Shown here piece after piece: positions 44,687 through 54,237 of a stretch of DNA of 64,000 nucleotides. The stretch covers positions 348,398-412,397 of the forward strand of contig JAHDGJ010000001.1 of NCBI GenBank assembly GCA_020627705.1. The letters are read 5' to 3'. Positions within the stretch are counted from its first letter, which is position 1. Each line of letters begins with the position of its first letter. Position numbers and translations under genes: made by a program. The DNA is from Saprospiraceae bacterium (GTDB lineage: Bacteria; Bacteroidota; Bacteroidia; Chitinophagales; Saprospiraceae). The notes below the pieces were generated by a model that saw only the letters and a list, made by a program, of their open reading frames with translations, was not told where the DNA came from and searched no databases.

Positions 44687-45622
44687 TTAGTCCACTAAAC
44701 CCCTTCCTTCTTTGACGATTTTACCTTCGGACTTTAATTTTTCTAAAAGCTTATCCAAAATTCCATTTATAAATTCTTTACTCTTCGCCGTACTGTAGTT
44801 TTTGGCTACTTCGACATATTCGTTGAGCGTGACCTTGGTTGGAATCGTTTTGAAATGTAGAAACTCAGACAATGCCATATTAATTAGCAGAGTATCCAAA
44901 ATCGCCAATCTTTCGTGGTCCCAGTTTTCTAAAACCGGATCTATATATGATCGATATTCGTCCTTGTTATCATAAGTGGTCTTTAAGAGCAGTTCGCCAA
45001 ATTCTTTCACTGTTTCGTCATCGGGCCTTTGCTCCATAAAGAAGTTCCCCTCAGATTCTGGTAAGGCCTTTATGGTCTTCTTTACCGCTCCAATAACTAC
45101 TGACTTATCATCCAACCAATTAGGATAATTGTCTTCAAGCAATTCATTAAAGAACTCTGATTTTCTACAATATCTAAACAGCTCTAGCAAGAGTTCTCTT
45201 GCTTCTTCCACACCAGTCTCTTTGGCTAAATATTCCAAATAGGCGGGTTCTTTAAGAAATTCGTAGTAAATCTTTTCGTAATACTCTGTGTTGCCGTTTT
45301 GAACACATGCTTCTTTTTCGAAGGCTTTTTTTAGATATGGATTATTTAGAGCACCTTGAACGATTGGATTGCTAAATAATTTATCAGTAAAAGCCTTGTC
45401 TTCATCTGAAGGCAAATGCTTCGATCTACGTTTTTCTAAATCCTGCTTGGCTACAGATGTAGTTTCTAACAGATTATAAAAACAAAACAAGAATAGACTA
45501 AAGGTCGAATCTATCCCTTCCCAATATTTGGTTCGTGCAATCTCAAAAGTCAGTTCTTCATCTCTGTCCAAGGCGAAGAGCAACTGCATCACTTTTATGC
45601 GAACATTCCTCCTACTTAACAT
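44687..45622 (-). CDS. nusB: Transcription antitermination factor NusB (long Bacteroidota form)
   Basis: A 311-residue protein. The start MLSRRNVRIKVMQLLFA and the C-terminal NusB domain (ERLAILDTLLINMALSEFLHFKTIPTKVTLNEYVEVAKNYS) are typical of NusB, which binds boxA RNA with NusE for antitermination of rRNA operons. It is about twice the length of Proteobacterial NusB because of an inserted alpha-helical region of about 150 residues, the regular form in Bacteroidota. It lies just upstream of guaA. Confidence 0.92.
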   Translation of the reverse strand: MLSRRNVRIKVMQLLFALDRDEELTFEIARTKYWEGIDSTFSLFLFCFYNLLETTSVAKQDLEKRRSKHLPSDEDKAFTDKLFSNPIVQGALNNPYLKKAFEKEACVQNGNTEYYEKIYYEFLKEPAYLEYLAKETGVEEARELLLELFRYCRKSEFFNELLEDNYPNWLDDKSVVIGAVKKTIKALPESEGNFFMEQRPDDETVKEFGELLLKTTYDNKDEYRSYIDPVLENWDHERLAILDTLLINMALSEFLHFKTIPTKVTLNEYVEVAKNYSTAKSKEFINGILDKLLEKLKSEGKIVKEGRGLVD

Positions 45623-45718
45623 TATACATTTTTCAATTTCTTTGCGAAAAATATCAGTGTAAAGAAATGAAAATTTTCATTTCTTACTGCCACATATTAG
45701 GAAAAATAATAATAAATA

Positions 45719-47284
45719 TTACTTCAAATAATTTTCCTTAATCTCGTCAAAATTAGGCAGTTTATTAATGTGCCACTTTTTAACAATCTGCCCATCTTTC
45801 CACAAAACAATTCCTGGGTTAGAACGAACAATCGTTTTGAGTAGTATATCATCAGCGGTGTATAATGCTACATCCAATCCAGAATCTCGTTTAAATTGCT
45901 CCAAAGCCTTCAAATCCGCTTTACCAATTGCACCATAAAAAGTAATGCCTTGTTTTTTAGCGCTTTCGGCCAAGGGCACAATTTGAGATTTGAATTTATC
46001 CATATACTCCTCTTCATACAAGGTTTCGTAGTACTCTTCTTCTCTGTCATTCACCTCTTTCACAGACTTTACGATTTGCATTTCTTCTTTACCATCTTCA
46101 AATACCAAGACGGTATCCACAGTAAATAAGGTATCCTTAAGGATTCTTTGTTTTTTTATAGGCTCTCCCTTGAGCATATAGCACACCATCATCAAAGAAT
46201 AACCTTCGTTAGTTAGTATTTCTTCAGTCACTTCATACCCAGTTTTAGGATCCATGAGTGCGAAATCGCTGATTTTCGTTTGAGGCACTGATGGTTCTCC
46301 TGCTTCGGTATCAGTAGACCAAGAGTCTTTAGGAAATTCTTTATACCGCTTTAAATACTCATCCATCGAAAGTCTTACCTGTTCTTTGGAGGCTTTGTTT
46401 TCCAGAATATACGTAACTGGGGCATCAGCCAAAGCGTCCGCTTCAAGTTCTTTTTGTACTGCAATATTTCTTCCTTCATAAAACGGCCTGAAATCCACTG
46501 ATGGAATATCCCAAACATAATTACTGAGACAATAGATCAATGAAATTCCAAAAACCAAACCTGTCAAGAAATCCCTAATTCGTGGAGTAAAAAGTTGAGT
46601 CATTTCTCGATGCTTCCAAATAAAAAAGAACGCTGGAATCATAAGAAAAACATCTTTGATAAAAGATGTTTTTGGCTCTAGTTTGATAAAATCACCGAAG
46701 CAACCACAATCGGTCACTCGCATGTTGTTTTTGTTATACGCTCCCCATTCGGAAAACTCAAAAAAGTTGGCTCCGCCGGGCACATATCCAGTCAAATAAG
46801 TAAATCCTGTCAAAAATGTAAAAAACAACATCAAGAGGAAAAAAGCCCACGAAGTGAATTTGGGTCGTGCTCCAAGAATCAGCATTGCACCGAGGACAAT
46901 TTCAAACACAATAGTGATCACTGATACTTGTACCGAAAAATTTTCGGCCATCCAAGGAAACATCGGAGCCAAAAAAGAAAACCAGGTGCCTTCGAATGCC
47001 AGTTTAAATTCGTTAAAGTAATCCACTAATTTATATGATGTACCAAGTGGGTCCACCGCTTTTACAAAGCCGGAAAATAAAAACCATATCCCACAGAAAT
47101 ACTGAAAAAAAGCCATCAACCAATTTTGATGTCCCTCCCAGAATATTGGTTGGTTGGTATTTTCACTCGAACGATTTGATTGACTATAGGTCGAAACTTT
47201 TTGTTTATATTTCCAAAAACCGATTAAAAACAACAAAGCCAACCCGGCAAGTCCAATTCGAATAATCAAAGTCGATAAAGTCAT
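45719..47284 (-). CDS. DoxX-like membrane protein with C-terminal thioredoxin-like domain (BT_3928 type)
   Basis: A 521-residue protein: four DoxX/MauE-like transmembrane segments plus further helices in the first 270 residues (FFQYFCGIWFLFSGFVKAVDPLG is the core signature), a conserved DCGCFGDF loop, then a large soluble domain. The last 150 residues resemble a redoxin fold without a clear CxxC (YGAIGKADLKALEQF, IVLWKDGQIVKKWH). The family is usually found next to DUF1599 and often tpiA in this phylum; DUF1599 is 1 bp upstream here. A role in membrane redox chemistry is suspected but unproven. Confidence 0.82.
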   Translation of the reverse strand: MTLSTLIIRIGLAGLALLFLIGFWKYKQKVSTYSQSNRSSENTNQPIFWEGHQNWLMAFFQYFCGIWFLFSGFVKAVDPLGTSYKLVDYFNEFKLAFEGTWFSFLAPMFPWMAENFSVQVSVITIVFEIVLGAMLILGARPKFTSWAFFLLMLFFTFLTGFTYLTGYVPGGANFFEFSEWGAYNKNNMRVTDCGCFGDFIKLEPKTSFIKDVFLMIPAFFFIWKHREMTQLFTPRIRDFLTGLVFGISLIYCLSNYVWDIPSVDFRPFYEGRNIAVQKELEADALADAPVTYILENKASKEQVRLSMDEYLKRYKEFPKDSWSTDTEAGEPSVPQTKISDFALMDPKTGYEVTEEILTNEGYSLMMVCYMLKGEPIKKQRILKDTLFTVDTVLVFEDGKEEMQIVKSVKEVNDREEEYYETLYEEEYMDKFKSQIVPLAESAKKQGITFYGAIGKADLKALEQFKRDSGLDVALYTADDILLKTIVRSNPGIVLWKDGQIVKKWHINKLPNFDEIKENYLK

Positions 47285-47285
47285 A

Positions 47286-47831
47286 TTAGTTTTTTAGTTC
47301 TTCTAATAAAATGATGGCAAATACTGCGTAATTAATGATGTCTAAATAATTGGCATCCAATCCTTCTGAGATAATCGTATTCCCTTCGTTTTCTTCAATC
47401 TGCTTAATGCGCAAAAGCTTCATCAAAATCAGATCAGTAATCGAGCTTATTCTCATATCTCTCCATGCCTCTCCATAATCATGGTTTTTGTCATTCATTA
47501 ATTTGAAGGCCGTTTCTCTTTGTTTCTTATAGAGCGCTGAAACTTCTTCATAATCCATATGCAAATCATCCTCAGAAAACTCTGATTCCAATTGAATTAT
47601 GGCCATGATCGAATAATTAATCAATCCAACAAAGTCCAAATCCACGCTGTCTTCAATCTTTTGCTCCCCTTTTTCCTGAATGCTTCGGATACGTTTGGCC
47701 TTAATGTAAAGCTGATCAGTCAAGGATGAAGGGCGCAAAATTCTCCATGCCGTACCATAATCCTTTGTCTTTTTTAGAAAAATGTCTTCGCATTGATCTA
47801 AAACTGTTTGAAATTGTTTGTTGGTGTTCAC
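47286..47831 (-). CDS. DUF1599 protein with internal duplication
   Basis: A 181-residue protein made of two similar halves of about 85 residues. Each contains DYGxAWR, SSxTD, a lysine/arginine-I helix and an INYxxxAIIxLE ending (first half KTKDYGTAWR...INYSIMAIIQLE; second KNHDYGEAWR...INYAVFAIILLE). The repeated motif resembles a nucleotide-binding MazG-like helical module. The function is unknown. The start is GTG at 47831, 20 bp from an exact -7 promoter box. The next gene is 1 bp downstream, so it is translated from the same message as the DoxX-like gene. Confidence 0.85.
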   Translation of the reverse strand: MNTNKQFQTVLDQCEDIFLKKTKDYGTAWRILRPSSLTDQLYIKAKRIRSIQEKGEQKIEDSVDLDFVGLINYSIMAIIQLESEFSEDDLHMDYEEVSALYKKQRETAFKLMNDKNHDYGEAWRDMRISSITDLILMKLLRIKQIEENEGNTIISEGLDANYLDIINYAVFAIILLEELKN

Positions 47832-47850
47832 TATACAAATTATACTTTCG

Positions 47851-47858
47851 CAAATATA
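47851..47858 (-). promoter_or_regulatory. Promoter -7 box for DUF1599-DoxX
   Basis: On the minus strand TATATTTG matches TAnnTTTG, 20 bp before the GTG start at 47831. No clear -33 box. Confidence 0.5.
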
Positions 47859-47936
47859 AAGAGACAGAATTACTCCATTTAAGAATAAAAGGTCAACGAT
47901 GCTAAATAAGTTGTTAATAACAAAAGCCCTACTGCT

Positions 47937-48794
47937 GTGACTTGGTTGATATTATCTATCCTATTCAATGGCTTCATCGCAATTATCTTCAAAATATTTT
48001 CTCGCTATGAGGTTAACAATACCATTGCCATATCAATCAATTATGTGGTTTGCATTTTGACAGCCAGCGTTTTGCTTGGAGATTCTGCTATACAATCCGA
48101 AAATTTTAAAGCTCCGTGGCTCTATGCCGGCTTGCTTCTAGGCTTGTTTCTACCCTTGGTATTTAATTTGTTTGCATTCTCTGTCAAACATTTGGGAATA
48201 ATAAGCTCCACCATTTTTCAAAAAATGTCCATGGTAGCCGCTGTATTGTTTGGAATCATGTACTATAACGAAGCGTTTGATCTGACCAAAGGCATTGGTA
48301 TAGTCCTAGCCTTATTGGCCATTACGCTAGTGCCACAAGGCGGACAAAAAGTTCAAAAAGGCCAATCCAAATATTTACTAGCTGGGCTATTCGTATTTAT
48401 AGGAAGCGGTATCATAGATGCGGCATTTCTCTATGTTGATAAAGAATTTGGATCGGCTGGTAGTGATATTCGCTTTGTAGCTACCCTTTTCTTTTTTGCT
48501 TTTATTGTAGCTATCCCATTGTGTCTAATAGAATTTGGAAAAAACAAAAAGGTCTTTTCACTAAAAAACACCATCGCCGGAATAGTCCTAGGGGTACCAA
48601 ATTTTTTCTCCATTTACTTCATTATGAAAGCATTGGATTCTGGGCTGGATGGCTCTCAGTTTTTTCCAATAAACAATGTTGGAATATTGCTTTTGGCCTC
48701 AGTGATCAGTCTGCTCTTTTTTAACGAGCGTCTAAATAAGTCAAAAATCGTTGGCTTCGTTTGTGCTCTGGGGGCGATCCTTTTGCTGCAATAA
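47937..48794 (+). CDS. EamA/DMT-family membrane transporter
   Basis: A 285-residue protein with about ten hydrophobic helices in two halves, each with the EamA pattern (for example FFNERLNKSKIVGFVCALGAILLL in the second). The drug/metabolite transporter superfamily exports or takes up small metabolites. GTG at 47937 is the apparent start, giving the usual helix 1 at the N-terminus. The substrate is not predictable. It is convergent with the large minus-strand operon, ending 4 bp from the last operon gene. Confidence 0.85.
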   Translation: MTWLILSILFNGFIAIIFKIFSRYEVNNTIAISINYVVCILTASVLLGDSAIQSENFKAPWLYAGLLLGLFLPLVFNLFAFSVKHLGIISSTIFQKMSMVAAVLFGIMYYNEAFDLTKGIGIVLALLAITLVPQGGQKVQKGQSKYLLAGLFVFIGSGIIDAAFLYVDKEFGSAGSDIRFVATLFFFAFIVAIPLCLIEFGKNKKVFSLKNTIAGIVLGVPNFFSIYFIMKALDSGLDGSQFFPINNVGILLLASVISLLFFNERLNKSKIVGFVCALGAILLLQ

Positions 48795-48798
48795 TGCG

Positions 48799-50550
48799 TT
48801 AAAGATCCACCTCAAAATCGTCTAATACCGTCCTTTGACCTACTGAGTTTTCTTCAAAAAATGGAAGTCCTTCTTTATAAAAAGGCAGTTGTAGGGAAGG
48901 ATCTTGACCATAACATTTGTTTAGACATTGCATTAAAGCAGAATAAAAGGCTTCAAATTTAAAAGAGGCTTGATCTTGTGCGGGCATTAAGCCTGTAGAA
49001 AATCCAAAGGCCTCCCAGGCTTTGTTAAAGGTTTCGTCTTTCGAAAAAATATGAATTTGAGTATCCTTGCCATATTTCTCATCGGTTATTGTCGTGGGCT
49101 GATGATCGCCATAAACGATATAAATGTCTTTAGGCTCGATTCTCTTGTATATCATTTCAAAGACAGCATCAACAGTATAAATCATGGCACTTTGATACCT
49201 CTTTTGCAAGTTAAATCCAAGATCTGAATTTGTCTCAAAATTGAAACCGGCTTGATTTAAGTCCCTGAAATCTTTTTGAATTTTGACCGGTGAATGAAAA
49301 TCCCAATGTGAATTTAAGGTGCAATAAAAATAGGTATAAGGTCCCCTTCCTTTTTTAGCGATGTCTAAGCCCGCATTAAGAGTATATTGATCTGGGATGG
49401 TTTTGTGGATCCTCATAAACTTTAAGACTTTCCCAACATACTTTAATATGGGTGGATTAATGAGTTGATCGTAATTAAAATTCTTTTTAATCAGAGAAAA
49501 ATCTAAACGATCATTGTATGCTCCTAGCATCCCGTGAAGCAAATAATTGGTGTATCCTGCTTTCTTTAAAAACCCTAGTATAGAATCATAATATCTAAAA
49601 TTGGCCATTATGGAAAATAAAAAACGATGGATGATGCCATCTGTAATTTTCATCCCAAAAAGTAAGGTACTGTAGGAGTACCAGGTCCCATAGGCAAATA
49701 GCGGAGGCTCCGATGAAACCGTGGACACCTTGATGTCAGAAGAATTAAACCTTTCGCTCCATTGACCAAAAACCTCTAAAAAGTTATTATATCTCTCTTT
49801 TTCTTTAAACAAAACAGAACCATATGACTCCATCGAGATAAAGTGAATGTTCGGCTTGACCTTTAATTCTACATCGGTGTATACATTATAAGCTTCAACA
49901 TCTTCCTTTTTCATTCTGACCAGTCGATCAAAGTAGCTGTCCAGCTCACTTGATTTTCGAATATAGATCAGCATACTAAACACTGTCCTATGCAGGTAAC
50001 TTTCAACTTTGTAATTCTTTACATTATAAAAACCTAAAACAAGTATATAAATAAGAAACAAACCATTGAGCCACCAGATTTGCCCAGAACCTTGTAAAAC
50101 CAAATGCATTTTATGAAAGAAAAGAAAAGCTACGACTACAAAAGCTAGTATAGTTGGGTAGATTACGAAATTATACTTCTTATAGAACACCCTGGTTTCT
50201 TGGATAAATTCCCAATCAATTTTTAAGATTGGGGTTTTATGGAAGATATGAGCAAAGACAGCTAAATAAATTGTGAAACATAAAATAAGCACAGCTAAAA
50301 TATCCAAGAAATAAACCACCCAAATGTTAGTGGGCAATGTGGTCAGAAGTATCAATACACACATGCTGTATTCTATGGAGAAGCAAAATGGAGCAATTTT
50401 TCTAGAAACGTAAAAGTTCTTCAGCTTAGACTTGATGGAATCCTTTTCCAAAATAAATTGAAAGGGATTCATACGCCGCGTAACACCAAAAATATACATC
50501 GGCAAAAACAAAAAGAAATTTATAAGAATTAGGTAAACAAGAAATTTCAT
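48799..50550 (-). CDS. LtaS-like membrane alkaline-phosphatase-superfamily protein
   Basis: A 583-residue protein: about five transmembrane helices in the first 180 residues, then an extracytoplasmic sulfatase/alkaline-phosphatase-like domain. Metal and nucleophile motifs are visible as FISMESYGSVL, where a Ser takes the position of the usual nucleophile, YCTLNSHWDFHSP and IVYGDHQPTT. The topology and motifs recall lipoteichoic-acid synthase and phosphoethanolamine or phosphoglycerol transferases, which move a phospho-alcohol group from a lipid to a glycan. It is the last gene of the eleven-gene operon. The substrate is presumably the product of that operon (inference). Confidence 0.78.
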   Translation of the reverse strand: MKFLVYLILINFFLFLPMYIFGVTRRMNPFQFILEKDSIKSKLKNFYVSRKIAPFCFSIEYSMCVLILLTTLPTNIWVVYFLDILAVLILCFTIYLAVFAHIFHKTPILKIDWEFIQETRVFYKKYNFVIYPTILAFVVVAFLFFHKMHLVLQGSGQIWWLNGLFLIYILVLGFYNVKNYKVESYLHRTVFSMLIYIRKSSELDSYFDRLVRMKKEDVEAYNVYTDVELKVKPNIHFISMESYGSVLFKEKERYNNFLEVFGQWSERFNSSDIKVSTVSSEPPLFAYGTWYSYSTLLFGMKITDGIIHRFLFSIMANFRYYDSILGFLKKAGYTNYLLHGMLGAYNDRLDFSLIKKNFNYDQLINPPILKYVGKVLKFMRIHKTIPDQYTLNAGLDIAKKGRGPYTYFYCTLNSHWDFHSPVKIQKDFRDLNQAGFNFETNSDLGFNLQKRYQSAMIYTVDAVFEMIYKRIEPKDIYIVYGDHQPTTITDEKYGKDTQIHIFSKDETFNKAWEAFGFSTGLMPAQDQASFKFEAFYSALMQCLNKCYGQDPSLQLPFYKEGLPFFEENSVGQRTVLDDFEVDL

Positions 50551-50556
50551 CCGATT

Positions 50557-52011
50557 CTACTTAATAGTCAATCTTGTAAACCGAGTAATTGTTTTCCTCT
50601 CTAAGATCCCGAAAACCAACAAAACAAAAACAAATTGTATGACAGCAAATTGCTTTATTCCAAAATACAAACATAAGCTATAAAGTCCTCCAACAAGAAT
50701 GACAAAAAGCAAGGTTCTTCCAAATATAGGAGCATAATTTAGAAGATCTAATTTTCTTTTTTGAAGAACGTAGTTAAACAATAATACATTTAGAATCGCT
50801 GATACAAAGAAGGCTACTAATGCACCATTGATTCCATAAGTAGGAATCAAAATCAACATTAATATGACCAATAGGATGGTTTTATAAAAAGTCATCAAAG
50901 TCAATTCTTTGGATAATTTGTGATAAAGTAAAAGCAAATTGGTAAAACGATATAAATAGACCGGAATCGTAACTAAGCTTGCCAACAATATATACTCCTT
51001 AATTTTGAGATATTTTGGATTATCTGAAAACCATTGAAAATTTAAGCCAATAACTATGATAAAAGAAAGGGCCATCAATCCAACCATTAGATAAAATTGA
51101 AAACATAGTGAAACAATTTGTTTTCTCTGCAAGTCACCTTCCTTTAAACCTCTAAATAAAAATGGTCGGATTCCATTATCCAAAGCATTCATTAATAATT
51201 TATTCAACCCGACCAAAACCATTAAGACGGCATAAATACCTACCTCTTCCAAGGTTTGATATCTTTCTAAAAACCACTTATCCATTTGGCCGTCCAAGGC
51301 AAATAGAAAACTAAAAGGGATAAGCGGCAAACTAAAAACCAATGAAGGTTTTATTTCGCCCCACCTTATTTTAAAATTTAGAAGCCGCAAATTTGAAAGC
51401 AATACCAGTATAAAAACTATCCCTGCACTGACCAAATTACCATAAAGCACACCAAGAATATTCATGTCAAGTATAAGAATAAAATAGACTTGAAATCCAA
51501 TATTTAATATCACATTTAGAATAGAATAAGCAGCAAATTCTTTGAGATGAACCTTGTTTTTTAAGTAAATAAAATAAAGTCCCGAACATAAATTCAAAAA
51601 CAAGGTAGATAATGCGATTTGACCGTAAGGATGAAATTTTATACGCACATCAGAAAATATCGTTTGAAACAAATTGGCCCCGACAAAGTGGAGGACAAGA
51701 GAGGAAAACAAGCAAATCAACAACAATAAGGTAAACATCTGGGATAAATATTGCCACAAACTTTTATCGTTATTAAAATCAAAATAAAAGTTTCTCACAG
51801 CAGTATCAATCCTTAATCCAAGTACAGCCCCCATCAATCCTACGCCAAAGCCGACCATAGCCAATACTCCATAATCTTTGGGAGACAGATGCAATAAATA
51901 AAGAGGTAATAAAAAAACATTGATTGCAGGGCGCAAAAAACTCAAAAAGGTAAATACCATGATGGCACTTAGAGGATTTTTAGAGAAGAGTATTTTACGA
52001 ATTCTTTGCAA
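50557..52011 (-). CDS. Polysaccharide flippase (Wzx/MATE-like)
   Basis: A 484-residue protein with about 12-14 transmembrane helices. The N-terminal LSPKDYGVLAMVG and PLYLLHLSPKD region is typical of the oligosaccharide flippase (Wzx) group of the MOP superfamily, which moves lipid-linked glycans across the cytoplasmic membrane. It is located directly upstream of the LtaS-like gene in the operon, with only 6 bp between them. The lipid-linked substrate is not known. Confidence 0.85.
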   Translation of the reverse strand: MQRIRKILFSKNPLSAIMVFTFLSFLRPAINVFLLPLYLLHLSPKDYGVLAMVGFGVGLMGAVLGLRIDTAVRNFYFDFNNDKSLWQYLSQMFTLLLLICLFSSLVLHFVGANLFQTIFSDVRIKFHPYGQIALSTLFLNLCSGLYFIYLKNKVHLKEFAAYSILNVILNIGFQVYFILILDMNILGVLYGNLVSAGIVFILVLLSNLRLLNFKIRWGEIKPSLVFSLPLIPFSFLFALDGQMDKWFLERYQTLEEVGIYAVLMVLVGLNKLLMNALDNGIRPFLFRGLKEGDLQRKQIVSLCFQFYLMVGLMALSFIIVIGLNFQWFSDNPKYLKIKEYILLASLVTIPVYLYRFTNLLLLYHKLSKELTLMTFYKTILLVILMLILIPTYGINGALVAFFVSAILNVLLFNYVLQKRKLDLLNYAPIFGRTLLFVILVGGLYSLCLYFGIKQFAVIQFVFVLLVFGILERKTITRFTRLTIK

Positions 52012-52040
52012 GCGTTAGTTTTTGTGTTCCATCAATTTGG

Positions 52041-53378
52041 TTAATTCTTATAATTCATCTTCTCACGCCTAAATATCCTTAAACCTGCTTGCTGTGCTTT
52101 AAACATTTTGGGTTCTATGAAAAGACAAAGCATGAGCAAGGTCACCCCAACCAAAATTTGAGAGAATCTTTCATAACTCGAAAGCACAAATGAAAGGAAG
52201 GTATAAATCAAATACAAAAGAATGATGAATTTAATCTTAGGTTGACACTTTGACAACAAGAGAAAGCAAATCATAAAAGCAGCAATATGCAATAGATTAC
52301 AATAGTACAACCAATGTATACCTGATTTTCTATTACGCGGGACATCAAAATAGTATCTCTTTATATTAGAAAAAATATTCCTCAAAAATATTTCTGGTGA
52401 ATGAAAAATATTTTCAATTGATTGGGCAATCAAAAAATCATTAGCCTCGACTGGAGGCAATTGACTCCAATTTTCAATAACCCCAGTTTGCTCTAGATAC
52501 CATTGCTTTTGAGCATTCGAATTATCTATAGACCACTTTTGATTGCTGCTTCTAGGAAAAGGATTCCAATCCCCAGGAAATGGATGCCATTCCCCTTTAT
52601 GCTCTTTGCCCTCAACAGTCATCCAAAACAAAGACATACCTCCACTATTGGCAACATAAGGGAAAGTATCTGTTTTAAAAAAAGTATAGCATAAATAAGG
52701 AACAATTAAGATTAAGGTAAATCCTGCAATCTTACTATAGTGTTTAAACGATTGATTATAAAATTGTAGTAGGCATAGTATGACAAACAAAATGAGATAC
52801 ACATAGAAAAAAACAACCTTTGTCAAAATCAATACTGCTCCTATTCCAGCTACTTTTAAAAAGTCCATAAAACGAGTCTCAATGGAAAACTTCAAAAGAT
52901 AAAAGCATAGCATATTTATTAAACAGAGACAGAACACTTCACTCATAAACGTTGGCATAGAAAACAAAAGAATACTTGGGTACAAGCTCAAAAGAAGAAT
53001 AGCCATCAATTTTAGAACATTACTAATTTTTAAAAGAGAAAGACTTCTTTCAAAATAAATCAAGGCCAGAAGCATCAATGGAATATTTAACATCCGAATA
53101 CCCAATTTCTCATAGCCTAAGCTAACTAAAGGAGTTATTATTACTGGCCATGCTGGACCATTCCAAAGGAAAGTATCTGATTCCATCGCATACTTTCCTT
53201 CCAAAATATGCAAGGCATATCCGTAAAACCTTACTTCATCTTTAACCCAGTGATCGCTTCCAAAATAAATGACCACACCCACGTATAAGAGGGACACAAA
53301 AATGAGAATGCCTATAAATAATTTATTCCACAACGATTCATTGGATATGGTTTCAAGGAATGAATTATTATTTTTCAA
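52041..53378 (-). CDS. GT39/ArnT-like integral membrane glycosyltransferase
   Basis: A 445-residue protein with about ten transmembrane segments. The first extracytoplasmic loop contains WVKDEVRFYGYA (Asp47-Glu48), the acidic motif of the PMT/ArnT superfamily, whose members use polyprenyl-phosphate sugars outside the membrane. A large loop near residues 235-330 (GKEHKGEWHPFPGDW) may hold the acceptor site. It follows the flippase gene in the transcription direction's upstream side, separated by 29 bp. The donor and acceptor are not known. Confidence 0.72.
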   Translation of the reverse strand: MKNNNSFLETISNESLWNKLFIGILIFVSLLYVGVVIYFGSDHWVKDEVRFYGYALHILEGKYAMESDTFLWNGPAWPVIITPLVSLGYEKLGIRMLNIPLMLLALIYFERSLSLLKISNVLKLMAILLLSLYPSILLFSMPTFMSEVFCLCLINMLCFYLLKFSIETRFMDFLKVAGIGAVLILTKVVFFYVYLILFVILCLLQFYNQSFKHYSKIAGFTLILIVPYLCYTFFKTDTFPYVANSGGMSLFWMTVEGKEHKGEWHPFPGDWNPFPRSSNQKWSIDNSNAQKQWYLEQTGVIENWSQLPPVEANDFLIAQSIENIFHSPEIFLRNIFSNIKRYYFDVPRNRKSGIHWLYYCNLLHIAAFMICFLLLSKCQPKIKFIILLYLIYTFLSFVLSSYERFSQILVGVTLLMLCLFIEPKMFKAQQAGLRIFRREKMNYKN

Positions 53379-53394
53379 ATTGTTATGTTTAAAC

Positions 53395-54201
53395 TTAAAG
53401 ACTTGCGCCTACCCGCTTTACCGTTATAATCAAATACTTTAGTTTATGTCTGGCATATAAAAACTCCTGATAAAATCCTCCTCGAGTAATTGAAGCTCCA
53501 GGGTTTTTCTTGATCCTCAATTTATGAAGCATGACAGCAAGCTCTCCGAAAAGTATCCTCATGATTACCAGGAAAATCCCAGGTGTTTTTACATACTTGG
53601 TTAGATCCTTCTGCTCAATGTCACCAATTTTTTCTAGTTGTTTGTAATGATCGAGTGTGAAAATTTCTGCCAAATGCCAATCTTGACATTGTCTTCGACT
53701 GGCGAAATTTTGTATTGATTTTTCGGCCACATCTTCTATGATTATGATCTTGCCTCCGGGTTTGACGGCATTAGATAAAACAATCAGCGTTTGACTGATA
53801 TTTGGGGAATGCTTTACCGATTCTATAGCCACAATGCAGTCATAACTGTTTGGTTCGAGGGAATCAAAAGATCTAAGCTCAAAATCACATCTTCCTTGCA
53901 AGCCCTTTTCTATGCATTGATTTTTGGCCCATGCTATCTCTTGGTCACTTAGTGAGATTCCGACAACATTTAGATTTACAAAGGTTTTAGCGAGCAGAAA
54001 TGTCCCAAAACCTACACCACAACCGCAATCCAATACAACACCCTTGGCGGGTATTGCTCCTTGCTCTATAAGCAAAGCATATAAATTATTTATCCTTTCA
54101 TCTTCATAATTCAAAGATTTATGAATGGGAAATGAGTTTCGATTTTTCCTCGATTCATTTAAAGCCAAGAGATTGTTATATAGATTTTTAACCCCGTTCA
54201 C
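53395..54201 (-). CDS. Class I SAM-dependent methyltransferase (first)
   Basis: A 268-residue methyltransferase with motif I VVLDCGCGVGFGTFL near residue 58, then VVGISLSDQEIAWAK, the acidic D of CIVAIESVKHSP and the post-motif PGGKIIII. The pattern is like cyclopropane/sterol-type and phosphoethanolamine methyltransferases. The ORF ends with a basic C-terminal tail. It lies between the GT39-like gene and the second methyltransferase in the operon. It probably modifies the operon's product (inference). Confidence 0.85.
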   Translation of the reverse strand: MNGVKNLYNNLLALNESRKNRNSFPIHKSLNYEDERINNLYALLIEQGAIPAKGVVLDCGCGVGFGTFLLAKTFVNLNVVGISLSDQEIAWAKNQCIEKGLQGRCDFELRSFDSLEPNSYDCIVAIESVKHSPNISQTLIVLSNAVKPGGKIIIIEDVAEKSIQNFASRRQCQDWHLAEIFTLDHYKQLEKIGDIEQKDLTKYVKTPGIFLVIMRILFGELAVMLHKLRIKKNPGASITRGGFYQEFLYARHKLKYLIITVKRVGASL

Positions 54202-54237
54202 AATTTAAAATTCATTAGTTAAGTACTCTTAAGCTAT

